This document shows, piece after piece, positions 34,137 to 42,969 of a DNA stretch of 64,000 nucleotides. Within the stretch, counting starts at the first letter, position 1, and each line of letters begins with the position of its first letter. A program made the position numbers and the translations under genes. Below the pieces are notes generated by a model that worked only from the letters and a program-made list of their open reading frames with translations, did not search any database and had not been told where the DNA came from. Source of the DNA: Modestobacter muralis (GTDB taxonomy: Bacteria > Actinomycetota > Actinomycetes > Mycobacteriales > Geodermatophilaceae); NCBI RefSeq assembly GCF_010682105.1, contig NZ_JAAGWH010000004.1, positions 1 through 64,000 of the forward strand, in the 5' to 3' direction.

Positions 34137-34966
34137 CCATCAACGGCGCCCGGCTCACCGTCGAGGTGTCCGGCCCCGAGGACGGGCCGGTGCTCATCGC
34201 CCACCACGGCGGCGGCGGCATCGGCTCGCTGGCCGAGCCCCGCTCCACCTTCGGCCCGCTGGCCGACCGCTTCCGGGTCGTCGTCTTCGACGCCCGCGGC
34301 TGCGGCACCAGCGAGGGCATCGGGCCCTACTCCCACGAGCAGTGGGCGGCCGACGTCGAGGGCCTGCGCGAGTGGACCGGTGCCGAGCAGATCGCGGTGG
34401 CCGGCGGTTCCTACGGCGGCTTCATCGCCCTCGAGTACGCCGTCCGGTACCCCGGCCGGGTGCAGGCGATGGTGCTGCGCGATACCTCCGCCGACGGCAG
34501 CAACCTGGAGCTGGCGTTCGAGAACGCCCGCAACCAGGACCGGGTGGAGATCGACTGGGAGCGGTTCAACCGCTACTGGCACGGAGAGACCCGGGACGAC
34601 GCGGACCTCAAGCAGCTGTGGTCCGAGCTGATCCCGCTCTACGACAAGCACTACGACCCGGAGAAGTCCGCCGCCGCAGTGGAGGCCGGGTACTACCGGC
34701 ACGAGGCGCACAACTGGTGCTTCCAGCACAACTGGGGCAGCTACGACCTCAAGGCCGACCTGCCCGCGGTGACCGCACCGACCCTGGTCACCGTCGGCCG
34801 GCACGACTGGGTCACCCCGGTCAGCTCCTCGGAGACCATCGCCGCGCTGCTGCCCAACGCCGAGTTGGTGGTGTTCGAGGAGTCCGGGCACTCGCCGCAG
34901 AACGAGGAGCGCGAGCTCTTCCAGACCACGATGCGCGGCTTCCTCGACCGAGTCGTCCCCGCGTGA
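34127..34966 (+). CDS. Alpha/beta hydrolase, proline iminopeptidase-like (S33)
   Basis: The 279-residue protein has the nucleophile elbow GGSYGG (Ser 95), an oxyanion HHGGGG near 28 and the closing pair Asp in GRHDW and His in GHSPQNE. The cap region (about 135-200) is short and rich in Trp and Tyr. It overlaps the DUF885 gene by ten bases. S33 members release N-terminal proline or other residues; esterase or lactonase activity is also possible. Confidence 0.85.
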   Translation: MDLTINGARLTVEVSGPEDGPVLIAHHGGGGIGSLAEPRSTFGPLADRFRVVVFDARGCGTSEGIGPYSHEQWAADVEGLREWTGAEQIAVAGGSYGGFIALEYAVRYPGRVQAMVLRDTSADGSNLELAFENARNQDRVEIDWERFNRYWHGETRDDADLKQLWSELIPLYDKHYDPEKSAAAVEAGYYRHEAHNWCFQHNWGSYDLKADLPAVTAPTLVTVGRHDWVTPVSSSETIAALLPNAELVVFEESGHSPQNEERELFQTTMRGFLDRVVPA

Positions 34967-35952
34967 GCGGCCCCCTGGTGGTCATCGGTGCCGGCGCGAT
35001 CGGCGGGACGCTGGGCGCGCACGTGGCCCGGGCCGGCGGCGACGTCCTGCTCTGCGACGTCGACGCCGAGCACGTGGCCGCGATCAACGCCCGCGGGCTG
35101 TCCATCGAGGGCCCGGTCGACGAGTTCACCGTGAGCGTCCCCGCGGTCACCCCCGACGGCCTGCCCGACGTCATCGAGCGGGCGGTGGTGGCGGTCAAGA
35201 GCCACCACACCCCGGCCGCCGCCGAGCTGCTGCGCGACCGGCTCGCCCCGGACGGCTACGTGCTCACCGTGCAGAACGGGCTCACCGCCGACGTCCTGGT
35301 CGACGTGCTGGGTGCCGACCGCGTCATCTCCAGCTTCATCAACGTCGGCGCGGACTATCTCGGCCCGGGTCGGATCGTGCAGGGCAACGTCGCCGCCTTC
35401 CACATCGGCGAGCTGGCCGGCGGGGAGATCACCCCGCGGGTGCGCGAGCTCGCCGAGCTGCTGCCCTACGCCCAGCCGACGGCCAACGTGCTCGGCTACC
35501 TGTGGGGCAAGGAGGCCTACGGCGCGATGCTGTGGGCCGGCGCGGTCTCCGACCTCACCATCGCCGAGAGCCTGGAGCGGCCGGCCTACCAGCCGCTGAT
35601 GGTGGCCCTGGCCCGCGAGGTGCTCGCCCAGGCGCCGGTGCCGGTGGAGAGCTTCGACGGCTTCGACCCCGCCGACCTCGAGGGCTCGCTGGACCGGCTG
35701 GCCGCCTTCAACCGGCGCAGCGCCAAGCAGTACAGCGGCATCTACCGGGACCTCGTCGTCCGGAAGCGGAAGACCGAGATCGACAGCATGCTGCGCGACC
35801 TGGACGGGCCGATCTTCTCCAAGATCGGCGAGATCGTGCACGACATCGAGCAGGGCCGTCGCGTCAACGAGGTCGCCAACCTCGACGAGCTCGCCGCCTT
35901 CGCCGCGTCCCTCCCTCCCCACGCAGCCGCGTCCCGGCCCACCCACCCCTAG
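34963..35952 (+). CDS. Ketopantoate reductase-like (ApbA/PanE) oxidoreductase
   Basis: The 329-residue protein has the Rossmann start VIGAGAIGG, a conserved Lys in VAVKSHHT, VQNGL near 108 and the C-terminal helical ApbA domain. Standard ketopantoate reductases are about 300 residues, so this one has a slightly longer tail. GTG 34963 overlaps the upstream stop (GTGA). No other pantothenate gene is near, so it is more likely a paralogue that reduces or oxidises a 2-oxo or 2-hydroxy acid in this pathway. Confidence 0.85.
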   Translation: MSGPLVVIGAGAIGGTLGAHVARAGGDVLLCDVDAEHVAAINARGLSIEGPVDEFTVSVPAVTPDGLPDVIERAVVAVKSHHTPAAAELLRDRLAPDGYVLTVQNGLTADVLVDVLGADRVISSFINVGADYLGPGRIVQGNVAAFHIGELAGGEITPRVRELAELLPYAQPTANVLGYLWGKEAYGAMLWAGAVSDLTIAESLERPAYQPLMVALAREVLAQAPVPVESFDGFDPADLEGSLDRLAAFNRRSAKQYSGIYRDLVVRKRKTEIDSMLRDLDGPIFSKIGEIVHDIEQGRRVNEVANLDELAAFAASLPPHAAASRPTHP

Positions 35953-35961
35953 GAGATCCCC

Positions 35962-37008
35962 ATGCGTGCTGCCCTCTACCAGGGTGCCGGCGTCGTCGTC
36001 GTCGACGACGTCCCCGACGCGAGCATCGCCGAGCCCACGGACGCCGTCGTGCAGGTGCTGCGCTCCTGCATCTGCGGGTCGGACCTGTGGTCCTACCGCG
36101 GCATCGTGAACCGCGCCGCCGGTGGCCGGCAGGGCCACGAGTTCCTCGGCGTCGTCACCGACGTGGGCGCCGAGGTGACCAGCGTGCGCCCCGGTGACCT
36201 GGTCATCGCCCCGTTCACCTGGTCGGACAACACCTGCCCGGCCTGCGTCGAGGGCCTGCAGAGCAAGTGCGACAACGGCGGCACGTTCGGCGCCCCGGGC
36301 GCCGACGGCGGGCAGGGCGAGGCGGTGCGGGTGCCGCAGGCCGACGGCACGCTCGTCGCCGTCCCCGGCGGGGTCGACGGCGTGGACGACGCCCGGCTGA
36401 CCGCCCTGCTCGCGCTGACCGACGTGATGGCCACCGGGCTGCACGGCGCCGTGCTCGCCGGGGTGACCGAGGGCTCGACCGTCGCGGTCATCGGCGACGG
36501 TGCCGTCGGGCTGTGCGCGGTGCTCGGCGCGAAGCAGGTGCTGGGAGCGGAGCGGGTGATCCTGATGAGCCGGCACGCCGACCGGACCGCGCTCGGGCGC
36601 ACGTTCGGCGCCACCGACGTCGTCGCCGAGCGCGGCGCGGAGGGCATCGCGGCGGTCCGCGAGCTCACCGGCGGCCGGGGCGTGCCCTTCGTCGTCGAGG
36701 CCGTCGGCACCCCGGAGTCGTGGGAGATGGCGCTGGGCATGGCCCGGGCCGGCGGCCACGTCGGCGCCGTCGGCATCCCGCACCAGATGCCCGAGCTGCC
36801 GCTCTTCCCGATCGTGCGCTCGCACCTCACCGTGGGTGCCGGCATCGCGCCGGTGCGCCGCTACCTGCCCGACCTCATCGACCGGGTCACCAGCGGCCGG
36901 CTCGACCCCAGCCCGGTGTTCGACCTGACCCTGCCGCTGGAGCGGGTCGCCGAGGGCTACGCCGCGATGGACGAGCGCCGCTCGATCAAGACCATGCTGG
37001 CCGGCTGA
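35962..37008 (+). CDS. Zinc-dependent alcohol dehydrogenase, MDR family
   Basis: The 348-residue protein has the catalytic zinc Cys in CICGSD near 38 and GHEFLG near 60, structural-zinc Cys in CPACVEGLQSKC, and a Rossmann GDGAVGL near 180. A Tyr/Met-rich loop typical of threonine-type dehydrogenases follows. ATG 35962 is preceded by AGGAG. It is linked to the next gene by a TGATG stop/start overlap. With the SDR and the ketopantoate-reductase-like gene it gives three redox enzymes in the pathway. Confidence 0.88.
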   Translation: MRAALYQGAGVVVVDDVPDASIAEPTDAVVQVLRSCICGSDLWSYRGIVNRAAGGRQGHEFLGVVTDVGAEVTSVRPGDLVIAPFTWSDNTCPACVEGLQSKCDNGGTFGAPGADGGQGEAVRVPQADGTLVAVPGGVDGVDDARLTALLALTDVMATGLHGAVLAGVTEGSTVAVIGDGAVGLCAVLGAKQVLGAERVILMSRHADRTALGRTFGATDVVAERGAEGIAAVRELTGGRGVPFVVEAVGTPESWEMALGMARAGGHVGAVGIPHQMPELPLFPIVRSHLTVGAGIAPVRRYLPDLIDRVTSGRLDPSPVFDLTLPLERVAEGYAAMDERRSIKTMLAG

Positions 37009-38264
37009 TGGCCCCGCCGCGGATCGTCGACGTCCTCGCCGTCCCGGTCCGCGGCGGGTTCTTCGCCGACGACCAGGCCGCCATCCGGGCCGGTGCCGAG
37101 CACGACGGGTTCGGCTACACCGGGGCGCCGCTGACGCCCGGGTTCACCGCCGTCCGCCAGCCGGGGGAGGCCCTGTCGGTGCTGCTGGTGCTGGACGACG
37201 GCTCGGTCGAGTTCGGCGACTGCGCGGCCGTGCAGTACAGCGGCGCGGGCGGGCGCGACCCGGTGTTCTCCGCCGACCGCGCCGCCGGCGAGGTGACCGC
37301 GCTCGTGGCGCCGGGCCTGGTCGGCCGGGAGGTGACCGGCTTCCGAGCGCTCGCCGAGGAGCTGGAGGACGACGTCCGGCTGCACACCGCGATCCGGTAC
37401 GGGGTCAGCCAGGCGCTGCTGGCCGCCGCCGCCCGCGCGGCGCGGGTGACGATGGCCGAGGTCGTCCGGGACGAGTACGCCACCGGTGCTCCGCTGCTGC
37501 CCGTCCCGCTGTACGCCCAGACCGGCGACGACCGGTACGCAGGCGCGGACAAGATGATCCTCAAGGGCGTCGACGTCCTGCCGCACGGGCTGTTCAACTC
37601 CCCGGCCGCCTTCGGGCCCGAGGGCTGGGGGCTGACCCAGTACCTGCGCTGGCTGGTCGCCCGGATCGACAGGCTCCGCCCGGACGGCGGCTACCGCCCG
37701 CGGCTGCACGTGGACACCTACGGCACCCCAGGGCTGGCCTTCGGCGGCGACGTCCGCGCGGTCGCGGCGTACCTGGCCGGACTCGGGGAGCTCTGCGCGC
37801 CGTACGAGCTGGCCGTCGAGCACCCGATCGACGCCGGCAGCACCGCCGCCCAGCTGGACACCTACGTCGCGCTGCGCGCCGAGCTCGCCCGGCTGGGCAG
37901 CAGCGTGCGGATCGTCGTCGACGAGTGGTGCAACACCCTCGACGACGTCCGCGCCTTCACCGCCGCCCGGGCCGCCGACGTCGTGCACGTGAAGACGCCG
38001 GACCTCGGCTCGCTGACCGCCACCGCCGAGGCGCTGCTGCTGGTGCGGGCCGCGGGGCTGGAGGCCTACTGCGGCGGCACCTGCAACGAGACCGACCGCT
38101 CCGCGCAGGTCACCGCGCACGTGGCGATGGCGTGCGAGGCGAGCCAGGTGCTGGCCAAGCCCGGGATGGGCGTGGACGAGGGCCTGATGGTCGTCGGCAA
38201 CGAGATGGCCCGGACCGCGGCGCTCGCCGCGGCCCGCCGCGCGTGGAAGGGGGTCCTGCGATGA
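37008..38264 (+). CDS. mal: Methylaspartate ammonia-lyase
   Basis: The 418-residue protein belongs to the enolase superfamily and closely matches 3-methylaspartate ammonia-lyase (EC 4.3.1.2), which removes ammonia from (2S,3S)-3-methylaspartate to give mesaconate. The acid/base pair is in place: His 193 in VDVLPHG and Lys 329 in HVKTPDLG. Metal-site stretches HVDTYGT and VVDEWCN and the hallmark GGTCNETDRSAQV are also present. The known enzyme works in glutamate fermentation after glutamate mutase, or in the methylaspartate cycle. Neither glutamate mutase nor mesaconate enzymes are in this window. Here it sits among peptidases, overlapping both neighbours. The substrate may be a methylaspartate residue freed from a peptide. 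Confidence 0.92.
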   Translation: MAPPRIVDVLAVPVRGGFFADDQAAIRAGAEHDGFGYTGAPLTPGFTAVRQPGEALSVLLVLDDGSVEFGDCAAVQYSGAGGRDPVFSADRAAGEVTALVAPGLVGREVTGFRALAEELEDDVRLHTAIRYGVSQALLAAAARAARVTMAEVVRDEYATGAPLLPVPLYAQTGDDRYAGADKMILKGVDVLPHGLFNSPAAFGPEGWGLTQYLRWLVARIDRLRPDGGYRPRLHVDTYGTPGLAFGGDVRAVAAYLAGLGELCAPYELAVEHPIDAGSTAAQLDTYVALRAELARLGSSVRIVVDEWCNTLDDVRAFTAARAADVVHVKTPDLGSLTATAEALLLVRAAGLEAYCGGTCNETDRSAQVTAHVAMACEASQVLAKPGMGVDEGLMVVGNEMARTAALAAARRAWKGVLR

Positions 38265-39616
38265 CCGCACCGGTCGACAGCCTGCCGCCGGGCTTCCTGG
38301 CCGCGCTCACCGAGTACGTGGCCATCCCCAGCGACAGTCGCAGCGCGACACCGGAGACGATGCGCGCCGCCGCGGAGTGGCTGGCCGGCCGGCTGTCCTG
38401 GGCGGCCGGGCGGGTCGAGGAGACCGACGGCTTCCCGGTGGTGCGCGGCGAGTGGCTCGGTGCACCCGGCGCGCCGACGGTGCTGGTCTACGGGCACTAC
38501 GACGTCCAGCCCACCGGCGACCTCGCCGAGTGGCACACGGCGCCGTTCGAGCTGGTCGTCGACGGGCCGGTGCTGCGCGGCCGCGGCGTCACCGACGACA
38601 AGGGGCCGGTGCTGCTGGTGCTGGCCATGGCCGAGGCGCTGCTGGCCGAGCGCGGCGGGCTGCCGCTGAACGTGAAGTTCCTGCTGGAAGGCGAGGAGGA
38701 GATCGGCAGCCCGCACCTGCCCGGCTACGTGCGCGCGCACGCCGACGAGCTCGCCGCCGACCTGGTCATCTCCGCCGACGGCGCCATGTGGCGGCCGGGT
38801 GAGCCCTCGATCTCCATCGCCTCCAAGGGCCTGGTCGCCCTCGACATCGAGGTCACCGGCGCCGCCGAGGACCTGCACTCCGGTCGCTACGGCGGCACCG
38901 TGGCCAACCCGGTGCACGCGCTGGCCACCGTGCTCGCCTCGCTGCACGCGGCCGACGGATCGGTGGCCGTCCCCGGGTTCGCCGAGGGGGTCGCGGAGCT
39001 GTCGCCGCAGCGGCGGGCGGAGATCGACGCCGTCCCGTTCGACGACGAGGAGTACCGCGTCGCGGTCGGGGTGCCGGAGCTGTTCGGCGAGGCCGGCTAC
39101 TCGACGCTGGCCCGGCTGTGGGAGCGGCCCACGCTGGAGGTCAACGGCATCACCGCCGGCGGCAAGTACACGGTCATCCCGCACCGGGCCGTGGGGCACG
39201 TGTCCTGCCGGCTGGTCGGGCAGCAGGACCCCGAGCGGGTGGTCGCCGCGATCACCGCGCACGTCACCGCGCTCGCCGTCCCCGGGGTGGAGGTGGCGGT
39301 ACGCGCCGACCCCGGTTGGGTGCCGGCCTACCGGATCGAGCCCGACCACCCCGCGGTGCTCGCCGCCCGGGACGCGCTGGCCGAGGTCTACCCCGGCCAC
39401 CCGGTGCTGCTCGCGGTCATCGCCGGCACGCTGCCGGCCACCACGCTGTTCGAGTCGGCGCTGGGGGCCAAGACGCTGTTCTTCTCCTTCGCCACCGCCG
39501 ACGAGAAGCACCACGCGCCCAACGAGTTCATGCGGATCTCCCGCATCGGTGAGGGCATGCGGGCCTGGGCCGCGCTGTGGGACCGCCTCGCCACCACGAC
39601 GGAGGGCACCCGATGA
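38261..39616 (+). CDS. M20 family dipeptidase
   Basis: The 451-residue metallopeptidase shows the M20 motifs: zinc His and Asp in YGHYDVQP near 77, RGVTDDKGP near 107, the catalytic EGEEEIGS near 142 and a closing His in ATADEKHHAPNE near 430. The lid/dimer domain is complete (about 190-320). Relatives are carnosine-type dipeptidases that also cut beta-linked dipeptides. The ATG overlaps the ammonia-lyase stop (ATGA). Confidence 0.92.
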   Translation: MTAPVDSLPPGFLAALTEYVAIPSDSRSATPETMRAAAEWLAGRLSWAAGRVEETDGFPVVRGEWLGAPGAPTVLVYGHYDVQPTGDLAEWHTAPFELVVDGPVLRGRGVTDDKGPVLLVLAMAEALLAERGGLPLNVKFLLEGEEEIGSPHLPGYVRAHADELAADLVISADGAMWRPGEPSISIASKGLVALDIEVTGAAEDLHSGRYGGTVANPVHALATVLASLHAADGSVAVPGFAEGVAELSPQRRAEIDAVPFDDEEYRVAVGVPELFGEAGYSTLARLWERPTLEVNGITAGGKYTVIPHRAVGHVSCRLVGQQDPERVVAAITAHVTALAVPGVEVAVRADPGWVPAYRIEPDHPAVLAARDALAEVYPGHPVLLAVIAGTLPATTLFESALGAKTLFFSFATADEKHHAPNEFMRISRIGEGMRAWAALWDRLATTTEGTR

Positions 39617-40821
39617 CGTACGCCAGCCATGACCACCAGTCGGGGTACCGCTCGTTCGACTATCTGGCCGGCGACCTGGGGCTGCCCGTCGTCCCGCTCG
39701 CCCCGGAGTCCGGCCGGGTCCCGCCGTACGACGGCGGGTTCACCATCGAGCAGGTGGAGCGGGCCGAACGCCTGCTCGCCGAGAACGTCACGATCAGCCT
39801 GCACGACCACCCGGTGCTCTTCCCCGCTGACATGGCCGACACCCCGCGCTACAACCGCACCGGTCGGCAGCACACCGCCTTCACCGGGCTGCGCGACTCC
39901 GGCCTGACCGTCGTCTTCGACAACATGATGGACGGCACCGCCTGCGTGACCGGCAACGCGCCGTGGCAGTGGGACGACGTGGTGGTCGACCTCGGCATGC
40001 GGCTGGCCGACCTCGCCCACTCCGAGGGCGTCGGCGTCATCCGCACCGTCGCCGACATCGAGGCGACCCACGCCGCCGGCGGGGTCGGGCTGGTGTTCGG
40101 GCTGGAGGCGGCCACCCCGATCGGCAACGACCTGGACAAGCTCGACGTCCTGTTCGGGCTGGGCATCCGGCAGATCGGCATCGCCTACTCGGACTCCAAC
40201 GCGCTGGGCTCCGGGCTTAACGAGGTCGTCGACGGCGGGCTCACCGCGCTCGGCCGGCGCGCCGTCCGGCGGATGAACCAGCTGGGGCTGGCCGTCGACG
40301 TCTCGCACTCCTCCGACCGGACCGGCATCGACGCGTGCGCCGCGTCCGAGGCACCGGTGTTCATCACCCACGCCGGCGCCCGCGCCGTCTGGGACATCCC
40401 GCGGCTCAAGGGTGATGACGTGCTGTGCGCGGTCGCCGACACCGGCGGGGTGATCGGCATGTCGGCCGCGCCGCACACCACCGTCTCCCACGCCCACCCC
40501 CGGCACTCGATCGCCTCGGTGATGGACCACTTCCGGTACTGCCTGGACCTGGTCGGCATCGACGCGGTCGGGTTCGGCCCGGACACCCTCTACGGGGACC
40601 ACGTCGGGCTGCACACCACGTTCGCCGGGCTGCTGGCGACCGAGCCCCGGTCCGGCGCGCCCGTGCCCGACCGGGTGCCCTACGTCGACGGGCTCGAGAA
40701 CCCCAGCGAGTCCTTCCACAATATCGCCGCGTGGCTGGTGCGGGACGGGTTCACCGACGAGGAGATCACCAAGGTGCTGGGCGGGAACGTCCTCCGGGCG
40801 CTGCGTCTGATCTGGCCGTGA
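39613..40821 (+). CDS. Membrane dipeptidase (M19, renal dipeptidase-like)
   Basis: The 402-residue protein has the M19 pattern: metal ligands in SLHDHP near residue 58, a bridging Glu in FGLEAA, and His pairs in VDVSHSS and ITHAGAR. GFGPDTLYGDH near 320 replaces the usual Asp site. Family members hydrolyse dipeptides, often with a D-residue at the second position, and beta-lactams in the renal enzyme. This is the last gene of the island; its ATG overlaps the M20 stop. D-residue tolerance again points to cell-wall or non-ribosomal peptides. Confidence 0.9.
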   Translation: MTYASHDHQSGYRSFDYLAGDLGLPVVPLAPESGRVPPYDGGFTIEQVERAERLLAENVTISLHDHPVLFPADMADTPRYNRTGRQHTAFTGLRDSGLTVVFDNMMDGTACVTGNAPWQWDDVVVDLGMRLADLAHSEGVGVIRTVADIEATHAAGGVGLVFGLEAATPIGNDLDKLDVLFGLGIRQIGIAYSDSNALGSGLNEVVDGGLTALGRRAVRRMNQLGLAVDVSHSSDRTGIDACAASEAPVFITHAGARAVWDIPRLKGDDVLCAVADTGGVIGMSAAPHTTVSHAHPRHSIASVMDHFRYCLDLVGIDAVGFGPDTLYGDHVGLHTTFAGLLATEPRSGAPVPDRVPYVDGLENPSESFHNIAAWLVRDGFTDEEITKVLGGNVLRALRLIWP

Positions 40822-40858
40822 ACGTGTCCCGCCGGTCGGCCGGGGTACCGCGTCGGTC

Positions 40859-41668
40859 ATGACCGAGAACATCACCGAGCCCCAGACGAAGCCCCTCGCG
40901 CTCGTGACCGGTGCCTCCAGCGGCATCGGGTTCGAGCTGGCCAAGCAGTTCGCCGAGCACGGCTACGACGTCGTGGTGAACGCCGAGGACGCCGGCATCG
41001 AGAAGGCCGCGATGCTGGTGCGCGCCTCCGGCGCCCACGTCGTCCCCGTCCAGGCCGACCTGCGCACCGAGCAGGGCGTCGCCCAGCTGTGGGAGGCCGT
41101 GCAGGCGCTGGGCCGCCCGCTGGAGGCCGCCGCGCTCAATGCCGGCGTGGGCCAGAGCGGCGCCTTCGTCGACACCGACTGGGCCGCCGACCTGTCGATC
41201 ATGCAGCTCAACGTGGTCTCCACCGCCGCGCTGCTCAAGCTCGCCCTGGTCGAGATGACCGCCCGCAACTCCGGGCGGATCCTGGTCACCTCCTCGATCG
41301 CCTCGACCATGCCCGGCGCCTACCAGCCGGTCTACAACGCCTCGAAGTCCTTCGTCCAGTCGCTCACCGAGGCCGTGCAGGCCGAGCTGAAGGACAAGGA
41401 CTCCGCGGTCACCGTCACCTCGCTGATGCCCGGCCCGGTGGACACCGACTTCTTCGAGCGCGCCGGCCTCGAGGACACCGCCATGGGCCAGGGCCCCAAG
41501 GACGGCGCCGACGCCGTCGCCGCACAGGGCTTCGAGGCGCTGATGGCCGGTGAGCGCAAGGTCGTCGCCGCGTCCCTGGCGACCAAGGCGCAGGCCGCCA
41601 CGGCCGGCGTGCTGCCCGACGCGGTCAAGGCCGCCGTGCACAAGGTGATGGCCAAGCCGCAGGACTGA
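40859..41668 (+). CDS. SDR-family oxidoreductase
   Basis: The 269-residue short-chain dehydrogenase shows TGASSGIG (from about residue 18), NAGVG near 94, Ser in VTSSIAS near 145 and YNASK (Tyr 160, Lys 164). The C-terminal tail of about 40 residues is Ala/Lys-rich. It follows the M19 gene by 37 bases but is preceded by no Shine-Dalgarno sequence, so it may have a separate leaderless promoter. A hairpin closes it. It is probably not part of the peptide island. Confidence 0.87.
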   Translation: MTENITEPQTKPLALVTGASSGIGFELAKQFAEHGYDVVVNAEDAGIEKAAMLVRASGAHVVPVQADLRTEQGVAQLWEAVQALGRPLEAAALNAGVGQSGAFVDTDWAADLSIMQLNVVSTAALLKLALVEMTARNSGRILVTSSIASTMPGAYQPVYNASKSFVQSLTEAVQAELKDKDSAVTVTSLMPGPVDTDFFERAGLEDTAMGQGPKDGADAVAAQGFEALMAGERKVVAASLATKAQAATAGVLPDAVKAAVHKVMAKPQD

Positions 41669-41680
41669 CCGGCCGCCGGA

Positions 41681-41716
41681 CGGGGACGGTGGTGGCCCGC
41701 GCCGCCGCCGTCCCCG
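41681..41716 (+). terminator. Hairpin after the SDR gene
   Basis: Arms 41681-41689 and 41708-41716 are perfect 9-base inverted copies with an 18-base loop. It starts 12 bases after the stop. Confidence 0.5.
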
Positions 41717-41753
41717 CCGCGGTGCTGGCCGTCGTCCTCGCCGTGGCGTCCGC

Positions 41754-41965
41754 GTGCTCGCCGCGCTGGCCGGGTCCCTGCTGACAGTGTGGGGCGGGGC
41801 CAACGTGCTGGTCGGCGGGGCGGTGCTCACCGGCGTGCTCGACCTCGGGCCGGTCGCCGACGAGCGCGCGCTGCGCTGGCACGTGCCCTGCTGGGACGCC
41901 TGGTTCCTGCTGTGGGGTGTCGCGCTGCTGGTCGCGGTGGTCGCGGTCCGCGGGGTCAGCGCGGC
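41754..41965 (+). pseudogene. C-terminal remnant of a DUF3995-type membrane protein
   Basis: The frame encodes only the last two membrane helices of a DUF3995-like protein, with the hallmark ALRWHVPCWDAWFLLWG. The N-terminal half is missing: just upstream another frame gives a short Ala/Val-rich helix that ends at a stop near 41780. The frame formally runs on to 42047 into the 3' end of the LacI gene. It is a truncated, probably dead gene. Confidence 0.5.
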
Positions 41966-42969
41966 GGGGCGGTGGAGCCGCGTTCGACCAGCTCCGGGGC
42001 CACCAGTTCCACCCGCTGGACCGGGCGGTCACCGACCGGCCCGGTGAGCTGCTCCAGCAGCAGCTCCGCGGCCCGCCGGGCCAGCAGTCCCGCGCGGTTG
42101 TCGACCGTGGTCAGCGGCGGGGCCCACCAGGCGTAGAACGGCTCGTCCTCGGTGCAGATCACCGACAGCTGGGCGGGCACCTGCAGCGGGCCGTCGCCGA
42201 TCACCGGCAGCGCGCCGAACGAGGCCTCGTGGTTGCTGATCAGGACCGCCGTCGGCGGCTCGGGCAACGCCAGCAGCTCGGTGGCCGCCGCCCGCCCGAA
42301 GTCGGGCGTGAAGTCCCCGCGGCGCACCAGGTCCTCGTGCAGCGGCACCCCCGCGTCGGCCAGCGCCCCGGTGAACCCGGCGTGGTGCAGCCGGCCGGAC
42401 GTGATGTCCGGCGGGCCCTCGATCGCGGCGATGCGCACGTGCCCGAGCTCCAGCAGGTGCCCGGTGGCGACCCGGGCGGCGGTCTCGTAGGCCGACATCA
42501 CCGACGGCGCCAGGGCCCCGGGCACCTCGCGGTTCATGGTGACGACCGCCTGCCCCTCCTGGACCAGGGTGTTGACGAGCTCGGAGTTGGCCCCGGTGCC
42601 GGCCACGACCACGCCGTCGAAGCGGTGCTGGCGCACCGTCTGCAGGAACGCCGCCTCGCGGGCCGGGTCGCCGCCGGTGGTGCAGACGAGGACCTCGTAC
42701 TCCTCCTCGGCCGCCCACTCCTGCAGCGTCTCGGCGATGGTGTGGAAGGTGGCCGTGCGCAGGTTGTTGACCACCAGCCCGATCAGGCCGGTGCGCCGGG
42801 TGCGCAGGGCGCTGGCCATCCGGTTGGGCTGGTACCGCAGCGCCACTGCGGCGGCCTCGACCCGGGCGCGGGTCGAGGGCAGCACCGCCGGGTGGCCGGA
42901 CAGCGCCCGGCTCGCCGTGCTGGTGCTCACCCCGGCGGCAGCGGCCACGGAGTTCAGGGTCGCCGGCAC
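41956..42969 (-). CDS. LacI-family transcriptional regulator
   Basis: The 337-residue product starts with the LacI helix-turn-helix (TLNSVAAAAGVSTSTASRALSG) and hinge helix (NRMASALRTRRTG), followed by a periplasmic-binding-like sugar domain. GTG 42969 is the start. Neighbours are a membrane-protein remnant and a divergent helicase gene, and no sugar operon is close, so its target lies elsewhere or in the peptide island. LacI proteins normally respond to sugars or nucleosides. Confidence 0.9.
   Translation of the reverse strand: MPATLNSVAAAAGVSTSTASRALSGHPAVLPSTRARVEAAAVALRYQPNRMASALRTRRTGLIGLVVNNLRTATFHTIAETLQEWAAEEEYEVLVCTTGGDPAREAAFLQTVRQHRFDGVVVAGTGANSELVNTLVQEGQAVVTMNREVPGALAPSVMSAYETAARVATGHLLELGHVRIAAIEGPPDITSGRLHHAGFTGALADAGVPLHEDLVRRGDFTPDFGRAAATELLALPEPPTAVLISNHEASFGALPVIGDGPLQVPAQLSVICTEDEPFYAWWAPPLTTVDNRAGLLARRAAELLLEQLTGPVGDRPVQRVELVAPELVERGSTAPPR

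Noticed and set aside
34741-36825. Minus-strand ORF of 694 codons in the peptide island
   Set aside because: Antisense shadow crossing three good plus-strand genes.
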